NCBI RefSeq assembly: GCF_000421585.1 | Contig: NZ_ATXH01000001.1 | Span: 1-64,000 of the forward strand | Length of the DNA: 64,000 bases | Direction of reading: 5' to 3' | Origin: Thermodesulfatator atlanticus DSM 21156 | Lineage (GTDB): Bacteria; Desulfobacterota; Thermodesulfobacteria; Thermodesulfobacteriales; Thermodesulfatatoraceae | Shown here: positions 41,805 through 53,402 of the stretch, piece after piece | How positions within the stretch are numbered: the stretch's first letter is position 1 | Layout of the letters: every line of letters starts with the position of its first letter | Translations under genes and position numbers: made by a program | The notes under the pieces: model-generated | Database searches by the model: none | Seen by the model: only the letters and a program-made list of their open reading frames with translations | Told to the model about the DNA's origin: nothing

Positions 41805-42770
41805 CTAATCTTCAGGGTCTTCTGCTTCTACGTCGAGCATGACTTTTAAGTGAACGGCCACGCATGCTGGAAGAATCTCGAGGTTGTAGCCGCCTTCAAG
41901 TACCGAAATAACGGGAAAATCAAATTCTACGCTCCATTTTTTGATAAATTCTGTTATTTCGGCAAATCCTGCTGAGGTTAGGTTTAGATAGGCTAAATCA
42001 TCGTCCTGGTGGGCGTCAAACCCGGCCCCAATAATGAGACCTTCTGGTCTAAATTCTCGTACCACAGGTTCGATCTTTTGTTCAAATACTTCCAGGAATT
42101 CAAGGTCCCCAGCATTAAGGGGCAAGGGGATATTTAGCGTATATCCTTCACCTTTCCCCCGACCTGTTTCTTCGGCAAGCCCAGTTCCAGGGAAGCTAAA
42201 CCTAGGATTCTCGTGGATGCTGATATAAAAAACTTGATCATCTTCATAGAAGGCGTTTTGTATGCCATTTCCATGGTGGGCATCCCAATCAATTATCAAA
42301 ATCCTGCGGCCATATTTTTCTTGCCAATATTTGGCACCAATAGCAATGTTGTTCAAGAAACAAAATCCTAAAGCAGTGTATCTTTCAGCATGATGTCCTG
42401 GCGGCCTTACCGGGCAGAAAATAAATTTTTCTCCCTTTTCAGCCAGGCGAACCGCGTCAATCACGGCACCTGCGGCAAGAAGTGCGATTTCGTATGTGTC
42501 AAAACATATTTCATTCTCTTTGCCACAAATAAAAGACCGTCCTCTTAAACAGGCTTCTTCAAAACGCAAAAGATAATTGACGTCGTGGATTTTTTTTACC
42601 CATTCAAGAGGCGCAGGGTCAGGTTCTATTATTTCAACGATATTTCCCAAAACGCCTTGGGTAATGCGTTCCATAATAACATCAAGGCGCTCGGGGTTTT
42701 CTGGATGTTGGGGACTTGTTCGGTGAGCCTTAAAGTCTTCGGTATAAAGTACTGGTAGTTTCTTAATCAA
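41805..42770 (-). CDS. Histone-deacetylase-family protein
   Basis: 321 aa. Zinc deacetylase motifs: PVRPPGHHAERYTALGFCFLNN, DWDAHHGNGIQNAFY and GAGFDAHQDD, giving His-His dyad and the metal ligands Asp/His/Asp. Bacterial members include AcuC and other acyl-lysine or acetylpolyamine deacetylases. It overlaps the Pat-like gene by 8 nt, so a protein acetylation/deacetylation pair is inferred. Confidence 0.93.
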   Translation of the reverse strand: MIKKLPVLYTEDFKAHRTSPQHPENPERLDVIMERITQGVLGNIVEIIEPDPAPLEWVKKIHDVNYLLRFEEACLRGRSFICGKENEICFDTYEIALLAAGAVIDAVRLAEKGEKFIFCPVRPPGHHAERYTALGFCFLNNIAIGAKYWQEKYGRRILIIDWDAHHGNGIQNAFYEDDQVFYISIHENPRFSFPGTGLAEETGRGKGEGYTLNIPLPLNAGDLEFLEVFEQKIEPVVREFRPEGLIIGAGFDAHQDDDLAYLNLTSAGFAEITEFIKKWSVEFDFPVISVLEGGYNLEILPACVAVHLKVMLDVEAEDPED

Positions 42771-45228
42771 GTTCTTTAACCACCCTTATTACGTCTTCTT
42801 CACGGACTTTCATTTTAAAGCCAAGTTTTTCTGCCAATTTTTGCATTCTAACATTTTCGCAAAGAATTTCCATCCAGATTTTCTTTAGCCCTAGTTGCTT
42901 GGCTACTTGAAGCATGGTAGTACATAAAAGCCATCCAAGGCCTTTGCCCTGCCAGTCATCTGCTACTAATAGTGCCATTTCAGCGCTTTCTTCATCAGGC
43001 AAACGCAAAAGATTTATCATACCAATGATGCGGCGTCCTTCTTCTTCTTTGGTTTCCGCAACTAAAGTTAGTTCGCGATCATAATCTATGTGACAGATAC
43101 GTGCTAGTTCTTCATGGGAAATATGATTTCGCGGTTGCATGAACCTAAGACGCATAGTCTCTTCGCTTAAAGAAGAAAACATAGCAGCTACTTTCGGTTC
43201 GTCTTCAGGTTTAATAGGCCTAATAGTGACTACCGATCCATCTTTTAAACAGACATTAAAAATAAACTGGTTCGGATAAGGACAAATGGCAAGATGAGCT
43301 GGACAATAATAGGTATGAGGTTCTTTTTTGGGTAAAAAGGCAAAATCTTCAAGCCAGATTTTGGCATCACTAATAGCATAAGTTCCGTTACTAAACCAGA
43401 CTGGATTTAATTCTATTTCTTTAATTTCTGGAAAGTTTACTATAAGGTGCGAAAAAAGAACCAAAAGTTCTTCTAAAGGCACCGAAGAAAAATTTTTTTC
43501 ATTGATAAGATACTTATAAATATTTGTCCTTTCGAGAATCCTCTTAGCAAGAGTTTGGTTAAGCGGCGGAAGCCCAAGGGATATATCCCTTTCAGCTTTC
43601 ATGGCAGGACCGCCGTAACTAAAACTTATCACTGCTCCGAAGGTTGGATCTTTAAGCATTCCTATGGCAAGCGGATACCAATCCTGGCTATCTTGCGCAG
43701 GACTTTTATCTGAGACATTAATATCGTATGCCTTTAAAACATCAAAAGTTTCCTCTTTTGAAAGGCAAAACCGGTCATTTTTAGCGGCGTTTTCTATGAT
43801 TTTTCTTACTTTTTCGTTATCAGGGGTAAAGTTTTCTCTAAGAGTGCCGGGAGTCTCAAAGAGAAGGTTCAAAAGGTGGTCATAACGGTACATATAAAGG
43901 AAGCTTTTCACGGTTTCAACTGGGGTCAAAAAGTTGGGTATATTTTGTTCACTTAAGAGTTTGCGCCCAGCGTTTACCCTTTCTTCCCCCATGAAGCAGG
44001 CTAAAACAGGTTTGAATTTCACCTGCTGGGAGGCACGTACCACCGCCCAGGCAATTTCTTCGCTGTTAATACCAAACTCAGGCGTGTGTAAAACCACCAC
44101 TCCATCCACCTGGGGGTCTTTAAGACAAAGAGTTATTGCCTTTTGATAATCAGAAGGAGAGCCATCAGATAAGAGATCTACCGGATTTTTAATTCTTTTA
44201 TCAGGGAGTATTTCACGGAAAGCCTTCTTGGTTTCCGGGCTGAATTTGGCCAACTCGCCATTATTTCCCCGCAGGGTGTCCACTGCGATAGCTGCAGGGC
44301 CTCCAGAATTAGTCACAATGGCAAGCCTTCGGCCTTTAGGCCTGGGTTGTTTTGCCAAACTTTCCGCCACATAAAAGAGTTCTAAAATTTCATCAACACG
44401 CACTATTCCTGCACGGCGAAAGGCAGCATCATAAATGTCGTATTTGGTGATGAGCTTACTTATCTCGGTAAAATGTTCTCCGTTGAAAGAAAAATAGCGT
44501 CCGTTTTTCACCACCATAATGGGTTTGGTACGTGAAAAGGCCCTTGCTGCACTGATGAATTTTCGTCCAGATTTCACGTAATTAATGAACACGATAAGGG
44601 CCCGCGTGTGATAATCGAGCCCCAGATAATCAATCATGTCAGCCAGGTCTATATCGACTTTGTCCCCTAACGATGTAAAAAAGCTTAAACCTATCTTTTT
44701 CTTTTCAGCCCAATCAAGCACTGCAGACGCAAGGGTCGAACTATCGCTAATAAAGGCCAGGGTGCCAGGATCAAAACGATGGGGCACTACCGAGGCGTTT
44801 ATTTTTAAATGTGGCCGTAGGAAACCCAAAGTATTGGGCCCAAGAATGCGGATATTGTGTTTTATTACGTATCCATAAAGTTGTGACAAGGCCACTTCGG
44901 GATTTTTCATACGTGCTACGAAATCTCTGGCAAGAATGACAACCCCTTTGACACCCTTTTTTACGCAGTCATCCAGATTTTTCCAAAGTCTTTCTACTGG
45001 ACCTGCGATAATAGCAAGATCAACTTTTTGAGGGATGGCGGTTAAGGAGGGATATGGTTCAAGCCCGCAAATATTTTCTCCTTCTCCTACAAGAAACACC
45101 TCGCCTTTAAATTCTCGCCACAGGAGATTTCGAAGTAATAGTTCGCTTGGTGAAGCGTCTCCTGGAACGACATCCATTACTGCTACGGTTTTGGGTTTAA
45201 AAATAAAGTCTAGATTATAGATAGACAT
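42763..45228 (-). CDS. Pat-like protein: acyl-CoA synthetase-like domains fused to GNAT acetyltransferase
   Basis: 821 aa. Residues about 1-130 CoA-binding (LDFIFKPKTVAVMDVV), 150-460 ligase-CoA domains (GVVILARDFVARMKN, LAFISDSSTLASAVLDWA), 500-640 remnant of ATP-grasp, 650-821 a GNAT domain with MALLVADDWQGKGLGWLL and LGFKMKVREEDVIRV. The usual active-site SHTG is replaced by SFNGEH, and a piece of the ATP-grasp core is missing, so it should not make acyl-CoA. The layout is that of Salmonella Pat (YfiQ), which acetylates acetyl-CoA synthetase. Coupled to the deacetylase gene. Confidence 0.9.
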   Translation of the reverse strand: MSIYNLDFIFKPKTVAVMDVVPGDASPSELLLRNLLWREFKGEVFLVGEGENICGLEPYPSLTAIPQKVDLAIIAGPVERLWKNLDDCVKKGVKGVVILARDFVARMKNPEVALSQLYGYVIKHNIRILGPNTLGFLRPHLKINASVVPHRFDPGTLAFISDSSTLASAVLDWAEKKKIGLSFFTSLGDKVDIDLADMIDYLGLDYHTRALIVFINYVKSGRKFISAARAFSRTKPIMVVKNGRYFSFNGEHFTEISKLITKYDIYDAAFRRAGIVRVDEILELFYVAESLAKQPRPKGRRLAIVTNSGGPAAIAVDTLRGNNGELAKFSPETKKAFREILPDKRIKNPVDLLSDGSPSDYQKAITLCLKDPQVDGVVVLHTPEFGINSEEIAWAVVRASQQVKFKPVLACFMGEERVNAGRKLLSEQNIPNFLTPVETVKSFLYMYRYDHLLNLLFETPGTLRENFTPDNEKVRKIIENAAKNDRFCLSKEETFDVLKAYDINVSDKSPAQDSQDWYPLAIGMLKDPTFGAVISFSYGGPAMKAERDISLGLPPLNQTLAKRILERTNIYKYLINEKNFSSVPLEELLVLFSHLIVNFPEIKEIELNPVWFSNGTYAISDAKIWLEDFAFLPKKEPHTYYCPAHLAICPYPNQFIFNVCLKDGSVVTIRPIKPEDEPKVAAMFSSLSEETMRLRFMQPRNHISHEELARICHIDYDRELTLVAETKEEEGRRIIGMINLLRLPDEESAEMALLVADDWQGKGLGWLLCTTMLQVAKQLGLKKIWMEILCENVRMQKLAEKLGFKMKVREEDVIRVVKELD

Positions 45229-45610
45229 TTTTTACCTCGTTGTTGAAAAGCGTTTTCCAACAAATCACCGCAAGGATCATATGTTTGTTTTTGCAAAGGT
45301 TTCTTTTATTTAGCTGGCAAGAAATGTAAGCCGTTAATGCTAAATTTGCTAGAGAGCTACCCAGTTTTTATAACTTATTACCAAAACATGAGAAATTTTT
45401 CTTAAGAGGATTTCCCCTTGCTAGCCAAATTAAGCTTAATTTTTTGTTAGTTCTTAAATAATCTCTGATAATTTCTACCAAAAAAGACCTTTACCGAGCC
45501 AAGTTTTTCAAGGGTAAACGCATAGGACACTCAAGATAAAAGACCGAGCTTTATTTTTAAGATTCCCTTGACAGCAGGCGGAGGTGCCGTTATTTTTACT
45601 GTCGCTGGTT

Positions 45611-45686
45611 GGGTCGGTAACTCAGTTGGTAGAGTATCGGCCTTTTAAGCCGAGAGTCGCAGGTTCGAGTCCTGCCCGACCCACCA
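45611..45686 (+). tRNA. tRNA-Lys (anticodon TTT)
   Basis: 76 nt with acceptor GGGTCGG / CCGACCC, anticodon loop CTTTTAA, T loop TTCGAGT and encoded CCA. The rest of the 45229-45610 gap is AT-rich DNA with a possible promoter and a weak MITE-end-like TTTTTGCAAAGGTTTC at 45291. Confidence 0.97.
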
Positions 45687-45702
45687 GGTTTTATAAAAAG
45701 GT

Positions 45703-45780
45703 GTCCCCGTCGTCTAGCCAGGTCCAGGACACCGGCCTTTCACGCCGGCAACAGGGGTTCAAATCCCCTCGGGGACGCCA
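45703..45780 (+). tRNA. tRNA-Glu (anticodon TTC)
   Basis: 78 nt with acceptor GTCCCCG / CGGGGAC, anticodon loop CTTTCAC, T arm AGGGG-TTCAAAT-CCCCT and CCA. 16 nt after tRNA-Lys; probably one transcript. Confidence 0.96.
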
Positions 45781-45805
45781 AATTTTCCCTCCTAGGATTT
45801 CTCTC

Positions 45806-46684
45806 ATGGAAATTCTGATTCTTGCTGCTGAAAGCTTGGGCGTTCGCTCCATGGCAACTTTTGTGCGCACCAAAGACGTCTCCGTCCTGATTGACCCCGG
45901 TGCAGCCCTTGGTCCTAAACGTTATGGCCTTCCTCCAGATAAGATAGAATGGCAAAAATTGCGGGAAATTAAGGCCCTTATTAAGGATAAAATCAGAGAA
46001 GCCGATTTAGTTATCATAAGTCATTATCATTATGACCACTATGACCCTGAATGGGCCAAAGAGCTTAAGGGTAAACAATTGCTGCTAAAAAATCCCGAAA
46101 AAGATATAAACCGCAACCAGGCTAAACGTGCTAAAGAACTTTTAAAAAGACTTGCCGCTTTTGGTGTTTGCTGGAAGATTGCCGAAGGGATGCGGCTCAT
46201 TTTTGGAGAAACAGAAATTGTCTGCTCACCACCTTTAAATCACGGTCCTGATGAGCGTTTTGGAGCCGTGGTAGCAACAGTCATAAAAGAAAATGGCAAA
46301 GTCTTTTTGCATTCTTCTGATGTCTCAGGCCCGGTACAACAAGAAGCTTTAAATTTTATTTATAAGCACAGTCCTCAAATTCTTTTTATCGATGGCCCGG
46401 CAAGTTATCTTGGCCCCCGTTTTGGCTTGGAAGCCCTAGAGCTTGCCCGTAAAAATTTAGTTTCCCTGACATTAGAACTTAAGCCCGAATTTTTGATTAT
46501 GGATCATCATTTATTGCGAGATCTTTCCTGGAAGACCTGGGCAGAAAATGTTTTCTCTGAGGCGGTTAAAACCAATACCAAGGTCCTTTGCGCAGCAGAT
46601 TTTATGAAGAAAAAGCCTTTACTTCTTGAAGCTTTGCGCAAAGACCGCTATAAAGCCCTTAGCAAAAAAATTTGCAAGTACTAG
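45806..46684 (+). CDS. UPF0282-type MBL-fold metallo-hydrolase
   Basis: 292 aa from ATG 45806; the same frame extends back through both tRNA genes and must not be used. Pattern of UPF0282: ESLGVRSMATFVRTKDVSVLIDPGAALGPKRYGLPP near the start, then the metal site IISHYHYDHYDP and a late DHHLLRD. Substrate unknown; related proteins are mainly archaeal. Confidence 0.85.
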   Translation: MEILILAAESLGVRSMATFVRTKDVSVLIDPGAALGPKRYGLPPDKIEWQKLREIKALIKDKIREADLVIISHYHYDHYDPEWAKELKGKQLLLKNPEKDINRNQAKRAKELLKRLAAFGVCWKIAEGMRLIFGETEIVCSPPLNHGPDERFGAVVATVIKENGKVFLHSSDVSGPVQQEALNFIYKHSPQILFIDGPASYLGPRFGLEALELARKNLVSLTLELKPEFLIMDHHLLRDLSWKTWAENVFSEAVKTNTKVLCAADFMKKKPLLLEALRKDRYKALSKKICKY

Positions 46685-46715
46685 CTATTTAGCTTTATGA
46701 AAGGGGGAAATGACC

Positions 46716-47873
46716 ATGAGCTTATCTAACTTTCTTTTTACTTCGGAGTCTGTTACCGAAGGACACCCTGACAAAGTGGCCGACCAAATCTCTGATGCCA
46801 TTCTTGATGCCATCCTTGAGAAAGACCCTTACGCGCGCGTAGCCTGTGAAACGTTGGTGAACACCGGGATGATACTCATTGCCGGTGAAATTACCACTGA
46901 AGCCCGGGTGGAGTACGCAAAGATCGCCCGTGGTGTGGTAAAAGAAATTGGCTATAACCACTCTGACCTTGGCTTTGACTGGCAGACCTGCGCCGTGCTT
47001 ACCAGTGTTGACCGCCAGAGCCCAGACATTGCCATGGGTGTTGAACGAGGCGAAGAGATTGGCGCCGGAGACCAGGGGCTTATGTTTGGTTATGCCTGTG
47101 ATGAGACCCCTGACTATATGCCCATGCCTATTTGGTACGCCCATCGCCTGGCTATGCGTTTAGCCGAAGTTCGCAAAAAGGGAATTCTTCCCTTTTTGCG
47201 CCCTGATGGCAAAACCCAGGTAACGATCCAATACGAAGACAAACGCCCCAAGGCTGTTCACACAGTGGTTGTGGCAGCCCAGCATGAACCCTGGGTGGAA
47301 TATAAAGAACTTCGCGAGGCCATTATTGAGGAGGTAATCAAAAAAGTCATTGACCCCGAGCACTTTACCGCTGAAACCAAGTTTTTGGTAAATACCACCG
47401 GACGTTTTGTTATCGGTGGGCCGCTGGCAGACTGTGGCATGACTGGGCGGAAGATAATCGTTGATACCTATGGCGGCCGCGGACATCACGGTGGAGGTGC
47501 CTTCTCCGGCAAAGATCCCACCAAAGTTGACCGCACTCCTTCTTACTATGCCCGTTATGTTGCTAAAAACATGGTTGCCGCAGGGGTGGCCAAAGAGTTA
47601 GAAGTTCAGGTAGCTTACGCAATCGGTGTGCCAGAGCCTTTGGCAATCAACGTAAACACCAATGGCACCAACAATATTCCCCTTGACCGCATAGTTGAGA
47701 TCATAAATGAGCTGTTTGATTTCCGTCCGCGCCACATGATCGAATATCTCAATATGAGAAGGCCTATTTATCGGAAAACAGCGGCTTACGGCCATTTTGG
47801 GCGTCCTGAGCCGGAATTTACCTGGGAGCGCCTTGACATGGTAGAAAAAATAAAAGAACTGGCCGGGCTTTAA
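46716..47873 (+). CDS. metK: S-adenosylmethionine synthase
   Basis: 385 aa. Seen: [88 protein letters not shown], all catalytic. An ATG two codons earlier (46710) is also possible, but GGGG is better spaced to 46716. No SAM riboswitch fits in the 31-nt leader. First gene of a metK-unknown-ahcY-queC run. Confidence 0.97.
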   Translation: MSLSNFLFTSESVTEGHPDKVADQISDAILDAILEKDPYARVACETLVNTGMILIAGEITTEARVEYAKIARGVVKEIGYNHSDLGFDWQTCAVLTSVDRQSPDIAMGVERGEEIGAGDQGLMFGYACDETPDYMPMPIWYAHRLAMRLAEVRKKGILPFLRPDGKTQVTIQYEDKRPKAVHTVVVAAQHEPWVEYKELREAIIEEVIKKVIDPEHFTAETKFLVNTTGRFVIGGPLADCGMTGRKIIVDTYGGRGHHGGGAFSGKDPTKVDRTPSYYARYVAKNMVAAGVAKELEVQVAYAIGVPEPLAINVNTNGTNNIPLDRIVEIINELFDFRPRHMIEYLNMRRPIYRKTAAYGHFGRPEPEFTWERLDMVEKIKELAGL

Positions 47874-47879
47874 TTAACC

Positions 47880-49362
<1,483 letters not shown>

Positions 49363-49363
<1 letters not shown>

Positions 49364-50043
49364 TGCCCAAGGAGTTAGCAGTTTGCCTGGTAAGCGGTGG
49401 CCTGGATAGTTGTGTGGCTGCCGCTTATGCGGCTCAAAAATACGATCTTGCCTTTTTACACGTAAATTACGGCCAGCGTACCGAGGCTCGTGAGCTCAAG
49501 GCCTTTAACGAAATTGCAGATTATTACCAGGTAAAATATCGCCTGGTGGCCGATGTCCCAGCCCTTAAACAAATCGGAGCCTCTGCCCTCACTGACACAA
49601 ACATTCCCGTACCCGAGGGAGCGGTGTCCACTTCGGATATTCCCGTAACTTATGTCCCTTTTCGTAACGCCCATTTTTTAGCCATTGCGGTTTCCTGGGG
49701 GGAGGTTTTAGGAGCCAAGCGGATTTTTATCGGGGCAAGTGAGGTTGATTTCTCTGGCTATCCAGATTGTCGCAAAAGTTTTTTTGAGGCCTTTAACCGT
49801 GCTATTGCCGAAGGTACCAAGCCAGAAACAGACATACGCATAGAAACTCCCTTGATTGAACTTTCCAAGGCAGAGATCGTAAGGCTTGGGGTAAAGCTCA
49901 AAGCTCCGCTTCACCTGACCTGGTCGTGTTATCAGCGGGAAGACGTTGCTTGTGGTGTTTGTGAATCTTGCCTTTTGAGGCTTAAAGGTTTTAAAGAAGC
50001 TGGTGCGGAAGACCCTATCCCCTATGAGCGTAAAGATATTTGA
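49363..50043 (+). CDS. queC: 7-cyano-7-deazaguanine synthase QueC
   Basis: 226 aa. PP-loop VSGGLDSCVAAAYAA at the N-terminus, FLHVNYGQRTEARELKAF, and a C-terminal zinc site with CYQREDVACGVCESCLLRL (four Cys). Makes preQ0, precursor of queuosine in tRNA. Starts at the ahcY stop and overlaps the next gene by 20 nt. Confidence 0.95.
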
Positions 50044-50413
50044 ATGTAAAAGATGTGGCTTTTGCTGTCAGGGGGAAAGTACGGTTTCCCTTACTCCTCC
50101 TGAGCAGGAAAGTATAGCCATGTTTTTGGGTTTGAATCTTTCAGAATTTTTTGAGCGCTATACGGTTAAAAAGGGATCTCGTGTGGAAATGAAGACTATA
50201 AACGGCCATTGTATTTTTTTTGATGAAAAAGAAAAAATATGCCGTATTCATCCGGTAAAACCTTCTCATTGTCGCCGCTGGCCTCTTCATCCAAGTATCC
50301 TCAAAGACCGAGAAAGCTTTGAGATAATAAAGCGCACCTGTCCTGGTTTTTCTCCCTCGGCCACCTGGGAAGAGGTGGTTGATTTTATACGCTACATGGG
50401 AGATACCTGTTAA
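50024..50413 (+). CDS. YkgJ-type zinc/iron-cluster protein
   Basis: 129 aa from ATG 50024. CxxCxxCC at the N-terminus (CKRCGFCCQG), then CIFFDEKEKICRIHPVKPSHCRRWP and CPGF, the YkgJ cysteine pattern. Thought to bind Zn or an Fe-S cluster; role unknown. Translationally coupled to queC. Confidence 0.85.
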   Translation: MSVKIFECKRCGFCCQGESTVSLTPPEQESIAMFLGLNLSEFFERYTVKKGSRVEMKTINGHCIFFDEKEKICRIHPVKPSHCRRWPLHPSILKDRESFEIIKRTCPGFSPSATWEEVVDFIRYMGDTC

Positions 50414-50439
50414 GCCCTTATTTTTCTTGCATTTCAGAA

Positions 50440-50535
50440 GAGACCTTTGCAAAATCGTCGTGATTAGTATTGCAAGCATAACCGCAAGGATCCGTTCTCA
50501 TTTTTCGGAACGAAAGATAGGAACGGATCCTGGGT
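50440..50535. mobile_element. MITE-like element, left end and core
   Basis: GAGACCTTTGCAAAATCG, then GTATTGCAAGCATAACCGCAAG, core GGATCCGTTCTCATTTTTCG / CGAAAGATAGGAACGGATCC. Right end lost. Confidence 0.75.
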
Positions 50536-50649
50536 GGTTTATTTTTTGTTATGAAAGTCTATCTCTTGCCCCGATCATATGTAAAAAACACTAGACGCGG
50601 TGTTAAAAAAAGCCTAATAAAAAAATATGGAACAAGATACTTTTGTAAA

Positions 50650-50695
50650 CTTGTCGGGATCTGTGTCGCAAGCACATCCTAGGATGTTTTGCCAA
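50650..50695. repeat. Fragment of the MITE left half
   Basis: TGTCGGGATCTGTGTCGCAAGCACATCCTAGGA matches the left internal part of the complete copies. The rest of 50536-50909 is AT-rich DNA that likely holds the promoter for the ilv operon. Confidence 0.5.
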
Positions 50696-50909
50696 GATCG
50701 AGAACAAAATTTTAAAAACGAAATATTGCCATTAAAAACAGCATGAAAAATATTTCACAAACTATTTTTACACGATTGAAACAAAGGTTACAGAAAGAAA
50801 CATTTTTGAAATTAAGATGATTTTGGAAATAAAATAAAATTTTTCACAAAATATTGACGTTTTATAATTTGAGCATTAAAAGACCAAAATTCACAAAGGG
50901 AGGTTACTT

Positions 50910-51146
50910 ATGGATAAAGAAAAAGAACTCATTGCTAAGTATGCGGAAAAGGATGAAGAGCTTCGTAAACTTGTAGAGGAACATCGTGCCCTTGACCAAC
51001 AGCTTGAAGAGTTTCACAAAAGACCTTATCTCACCGCTGAAGAGGAAGTAGAAAAAAAGCGTATTCAGGTTAAAAAACTAGCGTTAAAAGACCAAATTTT
51101 AGCTATAGTTGAAAAATATCGTAAAATGGAGGAGGAAAACAAATAG
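50910..51146 (+). CDS. YdcH/DUF465-type small coiled-coil protein
   Basis: 78 aa. Helical, with the pattern [52 protein letters not shown]465 proteins of this size are widespread and of unknown function. GGGAGG precedes the ATG, and the stop overlaps the GTG start of ilvB by 1 nt. Confidence 0.85.
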   Translation: MDKEKELIAKYAEKDEELRKLVEEHRALDQQLEEFHKRPYLTAEEEVEKKRIQVKKLALKDQILAIVEKYRKMEEENK

Positions 51147-52849
51147 TGGCTAAGAAAATGACTGGTGCACAAATCATTGTCGAAGCCCTAAGGCGAGAGG
51201 GCGTTGACATCATTTTTGGCTATCCGGGTGGCGCTGTTATTGACATCTATGATGAACTTTACCGGGCGCAGGATATAAAGCATGTCTTGGTGCGCCATGA
51301 GCAAGGGGCTGCTCATGCGGCAGATGGCCTTGCAAGGTCAACCGGAAAAGTAGGCGTTTGTCTGGCTACTTCTGGTCCAGGCGCAACCAACACCGTAACA
51401 GGTATTGCTACGGCATATATGGACTCTGTTCCTATGGTCGTGCTAACAGGTCAGGTTCCTACCAAACTCATTGGTAACGACGCCTTCCAGGAGGTCGACA
51501 TTACCGGTATTACGCGTCCGTGTACCAAACACAATTTTTTGGTAAAGCGCGTAGAAGACCTAGCCTGGACCCTTAAAGCGGCTTTTCATATTGCTAGAAC
51601 AGGGCGTCCGGGGCCAGTGCTTGTGGATATTCCCAAGGATGTCCAGCAGGCCAAGACAGAATTTAACTGGCCTGAGGAAATCAGGTTAAGAAGCTATAAT
51701 CCCACTTATGAGCCCCATAAACGCCAGGTGGAAAAGGCCTATCGTCTCCTTGAGGCCTCAACGCGTCCGGTAATCCTGGTTGGTGGTGGTGTTATCTCTT
51801 CTGGGGCCCATGAAGAAGTCCGCGAGCTTGCTGAACTCCTTCACATACCTGTTACCATGACCCTTATGGGTCTGGGGGGCTTTCCGGGGACTCACGAATA
51901 TTCCCTTGGCATGCTTGGTATGCACGGCACTTACTACGCTAACATGGCGGTTGCCAATAGTGACCTTATCATTGCAGTAGGTGCGCGCTTTGATGACCGC
52001 GTAACCGGAAAGGTTGACGCCTTTGCCCCTATGGCCAAGATAGTCCATATTGACATCGACCCCACCTCTATCCAAAAGAACGTCAGAGTTGACGTGCCTA
52101 TTGTGGGGGATTGTAAAAGGGCCCTTGCCAAGCTTCTTGAAATTATCAAAGAAGTTGGACGTCCGGCAAAACTCTGGAAAGAGCAGTTCAAAGAATGGTG
52201 GGAGCAAATCGAGATCTGGCGCAGACGTTATCCCCTCACCTACAAACAAGAAGGAGATTACATTAAGCCTCAGTTTGTCATAGAAAAGCTCTATGAGCTC
52301 ACTGGTGGGGATGCCATTGTTTGTACGGAAGTTGGGCAAAACCAGATGTGGACGGCTCAGTTTTGGAAGTTTGATCGTCCAAGGACCCTTCTTTCTTCTG
52401 GTGGTCTTGGCACCATGGGTTACGGATTCCCTGCCTCTATAGGAGCTCAGATGGCAAACCCGGATAGACTCGTCATTGACTTTGCAGGCGATGGTTCCAT
52501 TCAAATGAATATTCAAGAAATGGCTACCGCCATAGATCAGCGCTTACCAATCAAGGTCATCATTCTAAATAACGGCTATTTAGGCATGGTGCGCCAGTGG
52601 CAGGAGCTTTTCTACGAGCGCCGTTACTCTGCAGTTGAATTTGCCACTATCCCAGATTTTGTAAAACTTGCGGACGCTTATGGCGCCGTTGGCCTTCGGG
52701 CTACCAAACCTGAAGACGTTGAACCGGTTCTCAAAAAAGCCCTTGAGACCAAGAATCTCGTTCTGGTTGATATTCACATTGCGCCTGAAGAGGGCGTCTT
52801 CCCAATGGTTCCCGCTGGGCGGGCTACCACGGAAATGATTTTGGTGTAA
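51146..52849 (+). CDS. ilvB: Acetolactate synthase, large subunit
   Basis: 567 aa, GTG start. TPP enzyme for branched-chain amino acids. Seen: [69 protein letters not shown] and [21 protein letters not shown]. Length and all TPP/FAD blocks are normal. Followed 10 nt later by ilvN. Confidence 0.97.
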   Translation: MAKKMTGAQIIVEALRREGVDIIFGYPGGAVIDIYDELYRAQDIKHVLVRHEQGAAHAADGLARSTGKVGVCLATSGPGATNTVTGIATAYMDSVPMVVLTGQVPTKLIGNDAFQEVDITGITRPCTKHNFLVKRVEDLAWTLKAAFHIARTGRPGPVLVDIPKDVQQAKTEFNWPEEIRLRSYNPTYEPHKRQVEKAYRLLEASTRPVILVGGGVISSGAHEEVRELAELLHIPVTMTLMGLGGFPGTHEYSLGMLGMHGTYYANMAVANSDLIIAVGARFDDRVTGKVDAFAPMAKIVHIDIDPTSIQKNVRVDVPIVGDCKRALAKLLEIIKEVGRPAKLWKEQFKEWWEQIEIWRRRYPLTYKQEGDYIKPQFVIEKLYELTGGDAIVCTEVGQNQMWTAQFWKFDRPRTLLSSGGLGTMGYGFPASIGAQMANPDRLVIDFAGDGSIQMNIQEMATAIDQRLPIKVIILNNGYLGMVRQWQELFYERRYSAVEFATIPDFVKLADAYGAVGLRATKPEDVEPVLKKALETKNLVLVDIHIAPEEGVFPMVPAGRATTEMILV

Positions 52850-52859
52850 GGAGAGAAGT

Positions 52860-53369
52860 ATGGAGATGAACAACAGCGAAAGAAAACACACCCTATCAGT
52901 GCTAGTGGAAAATACTCCTGGGGCTTTGGCTCGTATCGTGGGCCTTTTTACCGGCCGCGGGTTCAATATAGACAGCTTGTGCGTGGCAGAGACCTTAGAC
53001 CCCACCCTTTCTCATCTTACGCTTGTTACCCATGGCGACGCCATGATTATTGAACAAATAATCAAACAACTACGTCGCCTGATTGACGTCTATAAAGTAG
53101 TTGATGTTACCGAAGAAGGCGAATTCGTAGAAAGGGAGATGGCCCTTATCAAGGTCCGTGCCGAAAAAGAAACCCGCGCAGAAGTTTTACGCATGTGTGA
53201 TATTTTCCGTTGTAAGGTGGTAGATGTGAGCCCTCGCACTTATACGGTAGAGGTAACCGGGCCTGAGAGTAAAATAGAAGCAGTTATCGAACTCCTAAAG
53301 CCTTTGGGAATAAAAGAGATTGTCCGCACCGGTCTTATCGCCATGAAAAGAGAAAAAAAGAGTCTATAA
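52860..53369 (+). CDS. ilvN: Acetolactate synthase, regulatory small subunit
   Basis: 169 aa. ACT domain LSVLVENTPGALARIVGLFTGRGFNIDSL followed by the C-terminal regulatory domain (LIKVRAEKETRAEVLRM, EVTGPESKIEAVIELLKPLGI). Confers valine feedback control in the family. GGAGAGAAGT precedes the ATG; a second ATG lies two codons later. Confidence 0.95.
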   Translation: MEMNNSERKHTLSVLVENTPGALARIVGLFTGRGFNIDSLCVAETLDPTLSHLTLVTHGDAMIIEQIIKQLRRLIDVYKVVDVTEEGEFVEREMALIKVRAEKETRAEVLRMCDIFRCKVVDVSPRTYTVEVTGPESKIEAVIELLKPLGIKEIVRTGLIAMKREKKSL

Positions 53370-53373
53370 ATTA

Positions 53374-53391
53374 GGGCCGCTTTTGCGGCCC
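53374..53391. terminator. Hairpin after ilvN
   Basis: GGGCCGC-TTTT-GCGGCCC, only 3 nt after the ilvN stop. No T-run follows, so termination may be weak; the ATPase gene starts 12 nt beyond it. Confidence 0.5.
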
Positions 53392-53402
53392 TTCAAAACA
53401 AA

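Noticed and set aside
45584..45805. N-terminal extension of the UPF0282 gene
   Set aside because: It runs through tRNA-Lys and tRNA-Glu; the family start is the ATG at 45806.
46685..46715. SAM riboswitch before metK
   Set aside because: Only 31 nt separate metK from the previous gene, too short for an aptamer.
50850..50880. TTGACG...TATAAT as a classical promoter for the ilv operon
   Set aside because: The two boxes are only 4 nt apart, so they cannot serve as a -35/-10 pair together.
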